DNA of 64,000 nt, taken from contig CAXSAZ010000018.1 in assembly GCA_964235485.1 (NCBI GenBank), forward strand, positions 12,662-76,661, written 5' to 3'. This stretch comes from CAHJXG01 sp964235485. GTDB lineage: Bacteria; Pseudomonadota; Alphaproteobacteria; Acetobacterales; Acetobacteraceae. Below, piece after piece: positions 53,807 through 60,883 of this stretch (positions are counted from its first letter, which is position 1; the number at the start of each line of letters is the position of its first letter). The notes below the pieces were generated by a model, which was given only the letters and a program-made list of their open reading frames with translations, had not been told where the DNA came from and searched no databases. The position numbers and the translations under genes are program-made.

Positions 53807-54721
53807 TCAGAACGTCCGGGCGCCGTTGGTGAACAGGAACACCGCGTAAAGCGAGGTCGTGGCGCAGATATACAGGCGGTTCCGCTTGGGACCGCCGAAG
53901 CAGACATTGGCCACCACCTCCGGCACCCGGACTTTGCCGATCAGCGTGCCGTCCGGATCGTAGCAATGCACGCCGTCCGCGGCGCTGGTCCAGACGCGCC
54001 CGGCCTCGTCCAAGCGGAAGCCGTCGAACAGCCCGGCGGTGCAGGCGGCGAACTCGCGCCCCTTCGCGAGCCGGCCGTCGCCGCCCACCTCGAACACGCG
54101 CATATGCGCCGGGAACTGCTCGCCGTGGGTGCGCCCGGTATCGACGACGTAAAGCAGCCGCTCGTCGGGCGAGAACGCGATCCCGTTCGGCTTCACGAAG
54201 TCGTCCGCGACGACGGAAACGGCGCCGGTTGCCGGGTCGATGCGATACACGTGGGACGCGCCGATCTCGCTTTCGGCGCGCTCGCCCTCGTAGTCGCTGT
54301 CGATGCCGTAGGTCGGGTCGGTGAACCAGACGCTGCCGTCGCTTTTCACCACGAGGTCGTTGGGGCTGTTCAGCCGCTTGCCGTCGTAGCGGTCGGCCAA
54401 GGTGGTGATGCGCCCGTCATGCTCGGTCCGGCTGACCCGGCGCCCGCCGTGCTCGCAGGTCACGAGGCGGCCTTGCCGGTCCACCGTGTTGCCGTTGGCG
54501 TTCCCGGACGGCTGCCGGAACGGCCCGGCGTGCCCGGTGTTCTCGTCAAAGCGCATCAGCCGGTTGGCCGGGATGTCGGACCACACCAGGCCGCGATGGG
54601 CGGGGAAGTAGGCCGGCCCCTCCGCCCAATGGCAGCCCGTGTAAAGCTTGTGCACATGGGCGGTCGGGTTGAACAGCCGCGAGAACCGCTTGTCCATCAT
54701 CTCGTAATCCTGCGCAGCCAC
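53807..54721 (-). CDS. SMP-30/gluconolactonase/LRE family protein
   Basis: A 304-residue six-bladed beta-propeller lactonase-type protein. The metal ligands of the family can be placed: Glu34 in WAEGPAYF, Asn in NSPNDLVV, Asn in KPNGIAFSPDERLLY, and Asp in LFDGFRLDEAG. Such enzymes open sugar or other lactones using calcium or zinc. No signal peptide is seen. It stands alone on the minus strand; the binding protein on the other side is divergent and may be functionally linked, but there is no evidence for that. Confidence 0.88.
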   Translation of the reverse strand: MAAQDYEMMDKRFSRLFNPTAHVHKLYTGCHWAEGPAYFPAHRGLVWSDIPANRLMRFDENTGHAGPFRQPSGNANGNTVDRQGRLVTCEHGGRRVSRTEHDGRITTLADRYDGKRLNSPNDLVVKSDGSVWFTDPTYGIDSDYEGERAESEIGASHVYRIDPATGAVSVVADDFVKPNGIAFSPDERLLYVVDTGRTHGEQFPAHMRVFEVGGDGRLAKGREFAACTAGLFDGFRLDEAGRVWTSAADGVHCYDPDGTLIGKVRVPEVVANVCFGGPKRNRLYICATTSLYAVFLFTNGARTF

Positions 54722-54788
54722 GCGGTCCTCCCCGTCTCGTTTGGGCTAGAGCTTATACGGACGGCTTGGTTGAATGACCGTCAATTGT

Positions 54789-54836
54789 TGATGGGTTGCT
54801 ACGGCATGGATCGCGTAGGATGGGTGCAACCCATCA
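54789..54836. repeat. REP-like palindromic element
   Basis: TGATGGGTT at 54789-54797 is inverted as AACCCATCA at 54828-54836, and the inner GATGGGT (54819-54825) pairs with ACCCATC (54829-54835) across a GCA loop. The CGTAGGATGGGT core is close to the core of widely distributed bacterial REP-type repeats. It lies between two divergent genes. Only one copy is in the window. Confidence 0.5.
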
Positions 54837-54951
54837 GGCGTACTCAATGGGCAAGGTTGCGAGTTGGCATGGCCCCGCGGTTGCGCTGGGAACCCAGCCC
54901 ATGCAACACGGCTTGCGGCAGGCCGGCCGCTGCTCCCGAGGGGAATGGACA

Positions 54952-56109
54952 ATGCTCCGCACGCTCGCGTTCTCGTTGATCGCTTCCTTGGCCTTGGGCA
55001 TGGCCCCGGCACGGGCGGACGTGGTGCTGGGCGCGCTGCTGTCGCTCACCGGGCCGGGCGCGGGTTTGGGCATCCCGGAGCGCAATACCATCGACCTGCT
55101 GCCGAAAACCATCGCTGGCCAGCCGGTGCGCTGGGTGGTGCTGGACGACGCGACGGACGCCACGGCCGCCGTGCGCGCCGCCCGCAAGATGATCGACGAG
55201 GAGCATGTCGATGCGATCCTGGGCGCCTCCGCCACGCCGGCCTCCGTTGCCATCCTGGACGTGATCGCCGCCGCGGGCGTGCCGGCCATCAGCTTGTCCG
55301 GCTCCAGCGCGGTGATCGAGCCGCCGGGCGGGGCGCGGCGCTGGGCCTTCAAGCCGATCCCCGGCGAGCGGATCGCGGCGGCGCAGTTGGCCGACCACAT
55401 GGCGCGCGCCGGCCGCAAGACGGTGGGCCATATCGGGTTCGCCACCAGCCTGGGTAACGGCTACATCGCCGCGCTGAACGCGGAAGCGGCGGCGCGCGGC
55501 ATCCGCACGGTGGCCGAGCTGCGCTACAACCCCGCGGACAGCAGCGTCACGCCGCAGGTGCTCCGCCTGTTGGCGGCCCGGCCGGACGCGGTGTTCGTCG
55601 CCGCCAGTAGCACCCCGGCGGCGACGCCGATCCTCGAACTCCGGGCGCGCGGCTACGCCGGGCCGATCTACACGGTGCAGGGGATCGCCGGGCCGGACAC
55701 GTTGCGGGTGGGGGGCCGCGCGCTGGACGGCGTGATGTTCAGCGCCGTGCCCGTGCTGGTCGCCGAGCAGTTGCCGGACAACAACCCGGTGAAGGCCCCG
55801 GCGCTCGCCTTTGTGCGGGCCTACGAGGGTAAGTACGGCCCCGGCAGCCGCAGCCTGTTCGGCGCGACGTTGTGGGATGCGTTCCTGCTGGTGGAGGCCG
55901 CGGCGCCACGCGCCATGGCGGCCGGCCCGCCCGGCACGCCCGCCTTCCGCGCGGCGCTCCGCGACGGCATGGAAGCGGTGCGGGGGCTGGCGGGGGTGGA
56001 GGCCGTGTTCAGCCTGTCCCCCACGGACCACAGCGGCGCCCAGGCGGACAGCCAGGTGATGGTGGAGATTCGGGATGGCGCCTACCGCGTGTTGAAGGAT
56101 GCGCCGTGA
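54952..56109 (+). CDS. Branched-chain amino acid-type ABC binding protein (LivJ-like)
   Basis: A 385-residue periplasmic binding protein of the Peripla_BP_6 family. A signal peptide spans residues 1-23 (ending PARA). The mature N-terminus VVLGALLSLTGPGAGLG and the GASATPASVAILDVIAAAGVP segment are typical. It would deliver a branched-chain amino acid, amide, or aromatic acid to a Liv-type ABC importer, but no liv permease or ATPase genes are near. A GAGGGG ribosome site precedes the ATG at 54952. Confidence 0.88.
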   Translation: MLRTLAFSLIASLALGMAPARADVVLGALLSLTGPGAGLGIPERNTIDLLPKTIAGQPVRWVVLDDATDATAAVRAARKMIDEEHVDAILGASATPASVAILDVIAAAGVPAISLSGSSAVIEPPGGARRWAFKPIPGERIAAAQLADHMARAGRKTVGHIGFATSLGNGYIAALNAEAAARGIRTVAELRYNPADSSVTPQVLRLLAARPDAVFVAASSTPAATPILELRARGYAGPIYTVQGIAGPDTLRVGGRALDGVMFSAVPVLVAEQLPDNNPVKAPALAFVRAYEGKYGPGSRSLFGATLWDAFLLVEAAAPRAMAAGPPGTPAFRAALRDGMEAVRGLAGVEAVFSLSPTDHSGAQADSQVMVEIRDGAYRVLKDAP

Positions 56110-56143
56110 GCAGCGCCGGACGCGCCAGTCTTCAATTCCTTCG

Positions 56144-56764
56144 CTATGGTGGCGACACGTAAGCAAGGCGACATTCGGGCCTTGGTCGCCTGACGTTGCT
56201 CGGGGTACGTTTATAGACCTCGAAGAATACGGCGTTGAAACGCCGCAAGCTTCCAAAGCCTGCCTGTAACGCAATTTCCGCCATTGGCAGGTCGGTCTCA
56301 TTCAGTAGGCGCTTGGCACGTTGAACACGGGCGGTCCGCGCGACGACGGATGGGGATGCTCCCCAATGCCGGGCGAACAGCCGGTTCAGATGGCGCGCCG
56401 TCACGCCGAGCCGGTCTGCGAAGGCCCCCACAGAGGTCCCGCCGTCCAATGCTCCATCCTCTATGATCAGCCGGGCCGCGCGCTCGACGGTTGTCCGAGT
56501 TCCGTTCCAGGCCGGGCTGAACGGTGCGGCCTCCGGGCGGCAGCGAAGGCATGGGCGGAACCCCGCCAGCTCGGCCGCGGCGGCACTCGGCAGGAAGTCG
56601 ATGTTACGCCTGAATGGAAGCCTGACCGGGCAAACACAGCGGCAGTAAACGCCCGTGGTTCGGACGCCGATGAAGAACCGGCCATCAAAGGCCGGGTCAC
56701 GAGACCGCCATGCCTGCTCCCACACCACTTCGTCCAAGTCTGCCATATCGGCACGATACACCAT
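56144..56764 (-). CDS. Ada-type methylphosphotriester regulator (AdaA-like)
   Basis: A 206-residue protein combining an N-terminal Ada zinc domain with a C-terminal AraC-type DNA-binding domain. Zinc ligands are Cys41 and Cys45 in GVYCRCVCP and Cys72 and Cys75 in GFRPCLRC; Cys41 corresponds to the methyl-accepting Cys38 of E. coli Ada. The HTH has FADRLGVTARHLNRLF and ALQAGFGSLRRFNAVF. No O6-methylguanine transferase or AlkA glycosylase domain is attached, as in Bacillus AdaA. It would sense DNA methylation damage and induce repair genes. The start (56764 or 56746) is uncertain. The DNA is AT-richer than average. Confidence 0.82.
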   Translation of the reverse strand: MVYRADMADLDEVVWEQAWRSRDPAFDGRFFIGVRTTGVYCRCVCPVRLPFRRNIDFLPSAAAAELAGFRPCLRCRPEAAPFSPAWNGTRTTVERAARLIIEDGALDGGTSVGAFADRLGVTARHLNRLFARHWGASPSVVARTARVQRAKRLLNETDLPMAEIALQAGFGSLRRFNAVFFEVYKRTPSNVRRPRPECRLAYVSPP

Positions 56765-56858
56765 CCACCTGACCGGCAGAGGATGAGGTCCGATCCCGGC
56801 GAGCGCTCCGCAAGTCTTCTGCGTCATACCACGTCTGGGACAGGGGAGGTGCCAGCCC

Positions 56859-57794
56859 GTGCAAAACCAGCCAAGGATGACCATCGGCGACTGGGGGCTG
56901 CTCGTGCTGCTCTCGGCCTTGTGGGGCGGCTCGTTCTTCTTCTCCAAGGTGATCGTGCAGGAGGTGCCGCCGTTCACGCTGGTTCTCGCCAGGTTTGCCA
57001 TCGCCTCGGGAGCACTGGGGGCTTATCTTCGGATCGGTGGAACCCCGATCCCCCGGCCCTGGCCGATCTGGGCGGCCTTTGCCGGGATGGGCGCGCTCAA
57101 CAACCTGATCCCGGCGGCACTGATCGCCTGGAGCCAGCAAACCATTGCAAGCGGGATGGCATCCGTCCTGATCGCCACGACGCCGATCTTTTCCATTGTC
57201 GTCGCTCACTGCTTCACAAGCGACGACAAAATCTCCAGCAACAAAGTTGCTGGCGTCATGCTCGGGGTTGCAGGGGTGATCGCCCTTGCAGGCGTTGATA
57301 CCCTGAACGGTTCGCCGCACTCGATCCTGGCCATGTTGGGATGCCTCGCGGCGGCATTGTCCTATGGCTTTGCCAACGTGTTCGGTCGCAGGTTCAAGCG
57401 TATGGGCATTGCTCCTGCCGTGGGGGCCTTCGGACAGCTTGCCGCAACAGCCGTCATGGTGGCGCCAATCGCGCTTGTCTTCGACCGGCCTTGGCAGCTA
57501 CCGCTTCCCACCGCGGGCGTATGGGCGTCAATGAGCGGCCTCGCTCTGCTCTCGACCGCTCTGGCCTACGCCATCTTCTTTCGGCTTCTCGCGAGCGCAG
57601 GGACCATGAACATTTCCCTTGTGACCCTGCTCATCCCGGTCAGCGCAATCCTGCTCGGAACCTTCATTCTTGGGGAGCATCTCTCTGCTGCCCAGCTTGG
57701 CGGGATGGCGCTCATCGGGCTTGGCTTGGTCGCCATAGATGGGCGTATCTGGGCAACAGTTCGCTTGGCCGCGTGGAACACTCGGGGTTGCTGA
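56859..57794 (+). CDS. EamA family (DMT) transporter
   Basis: A 311-residue ten-helix transporter with two EamA repeats; the first begins LLVLLSALWGGSFFFSK and the second ends near GMALIGLGLVAIDG. Such proteins usually export amino acids, nucleosides or drugs. A GGGGAGG ribosome site precedes the GTG at 56859; ATG at 56877 is an alternative. It is divergent from the Ada-like regulator. Composition is less GC-rich than the neighbours, like the Ada gene, so the two may have arrived together. Confidence 0.88.
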   Translation: MQNQPRMTIGDWGLLVLLSALWGGSFFFSKVIVQEVPPFTLVLARFAIASGALGAYLRIGGTPIPRPWPIWAAFAGMGALNNLIPAALIAWSQQTIASGMASVLIATTPIFSIVVAHCFTSDDKISSNKVAGVMLGVAGVIALAGVDTLNGSPHSILAMLGCLAAALSYGFANVFGRRFKRMGIAPAVGAFGQLAATAVMVAPIALVFDRPWQLPLPTAGVWASMSGLALLSTALAYAIFFRLLASAGTMNISLVTLLIPVSAILLGTFILGEHLSAAQLGGMALIGLGLVAIDGRIWATVRLAAWNTRGC

Positions 57795-57824
57795 ACCCGG
57801 CTCCGGGCTGCTTTACACGCCCCG

Positions 57825-58709
57825 GTGATCGACAAGCTCGCCTTCCTGGTCGCCGTGGCGCGGGAGCGCAGCTTCCGCCGGGCGGCGGAAGCCTGCGGCG
57901 TGGCGCAGCCGAGCCTTTCGGCGGGGATCAAGCAGCTTGAGGAAGAGCTGGGCGTCATGCTGGTCCGCCGCAGCTCCCGCTTCCACGGCCTGACGCCGGA
58001 AGGGGAGAAGGTGCTGGACTGGGCGCGGCGCCTGGTGGGCGACGCCGCCGCCATGCGCCAGGAGCTGCGGGCCATGCGGACCGGGCTGTCGGGCCACCTG
58101 CGGATCGCGGTGATCCCGACCGCCCTGGCGGCCGTGCCCTCCCTGACCGGCCCGTGCCTCCTCCGGCACCCGGCGCTGCAGTTCACGGTCCTGTCTCATT
58201 CCTCCGTCGCCATCCTGCGAATGCTGGAAAACCTGGAGGTGGACGCCGGCATCACCTACCTCGACAACGAGGCGTTGGGCCGGGTGCAGGCGGTGCCGCT
58301 CTACACCGAGCGTTACCGCTTCGTCACCGCGGCGGACGGGGCATTGGGCGGCCGGGGCAGCGTGACCTGGGCGGAGCTGAACCAGGTGCGCCTGTGCCTC
58401 CTGACGCCGGACATGCAGAACCGGCGCATCATGGACCGCCTGATGCGCGGCGCCGGGGCGGAGCCGCGGGCGGCGCTGGAAAGCAACTCGCAGGTGACGC
58501 TGCTGGCGCACGTGCTGACCGGGGGGTGGGCGACGGTGCTGCCCGAAAGCCTGGCCGAAACGCTGGCGCTGTCGCCGCGCCTGCGCCGCATCCCGATCAC
58601 CGAGCCGGACGCGACCTACGAGATCGGCCTGGTGCTGCCCCACCGGGAGCCGATGCCGGTCCTGGCCGCCGCGCTGCTGGCGGAGGCGCGGCGGCTCCGG
58701 CCGCGTTGA
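57825..58709 (+). CDS. LysR family regulator, probable regulator of formate dehydrogenase
   Basis: A 294-residue LysR-type protein from a GTG start. The N-terminal HTH is SFRRAAEACGVAQPSLSAGIKQLEEELG, in two halves, and the rest is the periplasmic-binding-type effector domain. It lies 108 bases upstream of the fds genes on the same strand, a position seen for LysR regulators of NAD-dependent formate dehydrogenase in Ralstonia and Rhodobacter. It probably activates the operon in response to formate. The substrate binding residues cannot be identified. Confidence 0.88.
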   Translation: MIDKLAFLVAVARERSFRRAAEACGVAQPSLSAGIKQLEEELGVMLVRRSSRFHGLTPEGEKVLDWARRLVGDAAAMRQELRAMRTGLSGHLRIAVIPTALAAVPSLTGPCLLRHPALQFTVLSHSSVAILRMLENLEVDAGITYLDNEALGRVQAVPLYTERYRFVTAADGALGGRGSVTWAELNQVRLCLLTPDMQNRRIMDRLMRGAGAEPRAALESNSQVTLLAHVLTGGWATVLPESLAETLALSPRLRRIPITEPDATYEIGLVLPHREPMPVLAAALLAEARRLRPR

Positions 58710-58817
58710 TAGGACTTCGCTATCGCAGCACTCGGAACAGGGGCTTGATCGCGGCGGGTTCAGGCTGAGTATAGTGTTCAAGCACATACGAATTTGCCAA
58801 GGGGACGGGCGAGCGCC

Positions 58818-59318
58818 GTGACAGCATTGGTCAGCCAACCATCAGCAATGGACGGGCATTGGGATGCCGCCTTGGCCCGTGAGATCATCGCCGCGCATGT
58901 CGGGATGGAGGGTGCCGCGCTGCCGATCCTGCACGCGCTGCAAGAGGAGTTCGGCTACGTGCCGAAGCAGAGCGAGGCGATGATCGCCGACGCGCTGAAC
59001 CTATCGCGGGCCGAGGTGCACGGGGTCGTTTCGTTTTACCACGATTTCCGCCGCGCGGCGCCGGGCCGGCACGTCCTGCAGGTGTGCCGGGCTGAGGCGT
59101 GCCAGGCGACGGGCGCGGCGGTCTTGGCGGACCGGCTGCTGCGGCGGCTCGGCATCGCCTGGGGCGGCACGACCGGGGACGGCAGCCTGACGGTGGAACC
59201 CACCTTCTGCCTGGGCCTGTGCGCTTGCGGGCCGGCCGCGCTGCTGGACGGCGAGCCGCTGGCCCGGCTCGACGACGCCAAGCTGCTTGAAGCCACCGAG
59301 GAGGCACGGCGCACATGA
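58818..59318 (+). CDS. fdsG: NAD-dependent formate dehydrogenase, gamma subunit
   Basis: A 166-residue NuoE-like subunit carrying one 2Fe-2S cluster. The cluster Cys are in VCRAEACQ and CLGLCACGP. The N-terminal thioredoxin-like region includes EEFGYVPKQSEAMIADALNL. It shuttles electrons between the diaphorase (FdsB) and the catalytic subunit. A GTG at 58818 is chosen with GGGG upstream; an ATG at 58848 (MDGHWDAAL) is an alternative. Its stop overlaps the fdsB start (ATGA). Confidence 0.93.
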   Translation: MTALVSQPSAMDGHWDAALAREIIAAHVGMEGAALPILHALQEEFGYVPKQSEAMIADALNLSRAEVHGVVSFYHDFRRAAPGRHVLQVCRAEACQATGAAVLADRLLRRLGIAWGGTTGDGSLTVEPTFCLGLCACGPAALLDGEPLARLDDAKLLEATEEARRT

Positions 59319-60871
59319 CCCGCATCTTCTTGCCCAAGGACATGGCGGCGCTGGCGCTCGGCGCCGACCGCGTGGCGCAGAGCCTGCAAGCCGAGGCCGT
59401 GCGGCGCGGCCTGGCGCTGGACCTGGTGCGGACCGGCACGCGCGGCGCGGTCTGGCTGGAGCCGCTGTTGGAGGTGGAAACGCCTGAGGGCCGCATCGCC
59501 TACGGACCCGTGGCGGCGGCCGACGTGGCGGGCCTGTTGGACGCCGGGCTGCTGGACGGCGGCGCGCACGCGCTGCGCATCGGCCGCCCGGAGGAGCATC
59601 CGTGGTTCGCCGGGCAGACCCGGCTCACCTTCGCCCGCTGCGGCGTCATCGATCCGGCGTCGGTGGAGGACTACCGCGCCCATGGCGGCTATGCCGGGCT
59701 GGAGCGGGCGCTGGCGCTGGGCGACGTGGCCACCGTGGATGAGGTCAAGCTGTCGGGCCTGCGCGGGCGCGGCGGCGCCGGGTTCCCGACGGGCATCAAG
59801 TGGAACACGGTCCGGCTGGCGGAGGCGGACCGCAAGTACGTCGTCTGCAACGCCGACGAGGGGGACAGCGGCACCTTTGCCGACCGCATGTTGATGGAGG
59901 GCGACCCGCTCAGCCTGGTGGAAGGCATGACCATCGCCGCCGTGGCGGTGGGGGCGAGCAAGGGCTACGTTTATACCCGGTCCGAGTATCCGCACGCCAT
60001 CCGCGCCATGCGCCGGGCCATCGAGGCCGCGCGCCGGGCGGGGCTGCTGGGTCCGGACATCATGGGGTCCGGCCACGGCTTCGACATCGAGGTGCGGATG
60101 GGCGCCGGGGCCTACATCTGCGGCGAGGAAACCTCGCTCCTGGAAAGCCTGGAAGGCAAGCGGGGCATGGTCCGCGCCAAGCCGCCGCTGCCGGCCATCG
60201 AGGGGCTGTTCGGCCGTCCCACCGTGGTCAACAACGTGTTGTCGCTCGCCAGCGTGCCCTGGATCATGGCGAACGGCGGCACCGCCTACGCCGAGTTCGG
60301 CACCGGGCGGTCGCTCGGCACGCTGCCGGTGCAGCTTGCCGGCAACGTGGCGCGCGGCGGGCTGGTCGAGATCCCGTTCGGCGCGACGGTCCGCAGCCTG
60401 GCCGAGGACTGGGGCGGGGGCACCGCGAGCGGCCGTCCGTTCCGCGCGGTGCAGATCGGCGGGCCGCTTGGCGCGTACTTTCCGGAGGCGCTGCTGGACA
60501 CGCCGCTCGACTACGAGGCGATGGCCCGGGCCGGCGGCCTCTTGGGCCACGGCGGCGTGGTGTTGTTCGACGACACGGTGGACCTGGCGCAGCAGGCCCG
60601 CTTCGCCTTCGAGTTCTGCGCCACTGAGAGCTGCGGCAAGTGCACGCCCTGCCGCATCGGCGCGGTGCGCGGCATGGAGGTGATCGACCGCATCGTGGCG
60701 GGCATCGAGCCGGCCAAGAACTTCGCCGTGCTGGACGACCTGTGCGAAACGATGACCGACGCATCGCTCTGCGCCATGGGCGGCTTGACGCCGGTTCCGG
60801 TGAACAGCGCGCTGACCCACTTCCCCGAGGATTTCGACCGCGCCGGGCGTTTGCCCGTGGCCGCGGAATAG
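59315..60871 (+). CDS. fdsB: NAD-dependent formate dehydrogenase, beta subunit
   Basis: A 518-residue NuoF-like diaphorase subunit. It binds FMN and NAD through GLRGRGGAGFPTGIKW and the Gly-rich EGDPLSLVEGMTIA region, and a 4Fe-4S cluster through ESCGKCTPCR with a further Cys downstream. The N-terminal 120 residues form the extra domain of formate dehydrogenase beta subunits. It transfers electrons from formate to NAD+. Translationally coupled to fdsG and followed after 12 bases by fdsA. Confidence 0.95.
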   Translation: MTRIFLPKDMAALALGADRVAQSLQAEAVRRGLALDLVRTGTRGAVWLEPLLEVETPEGRIAYGPVAAADVAGLLDAGLLDGGAHALRIGRPEEHPWFAGQTRLTFARCGVIDPASVEDYRAHGGYAGLERALALGDVATVDEVKLSGLRGRGGAGFPTGIKWNTVRLAEADRKYVVCNADEGDSGTFADRMLMEGDPLSLVEGMTIAAVAVGASKGYVYTRSEYPHAIRAMRRAIEAARRAGLLGPDIMGSGHGFDIEVRMGAGAYICGEETSLLESLEGKRGMVRAKPPLPAIEGLFGRPTVVNNVLSLASVPWIMANGGTAYAEFGTGRSLGTLPVQLAGNVARGGLVEIPFGATVRSLAEDWGGGTASGRPFRAVQIGGPLGAYFPEALLDTPLDYEAMARAGGLLGHGGVVLFDDTVDLAQQARFAFEFCATESCGKCTPCRIGAVRGMEVIDRIVAGIEPAKNFAVLDDLCETMTDASLCAMGGLTPVPVNSALTHFPEDFDRAGRLPVAAE

Positions 60872-60883
60872 GAGACACACGGC

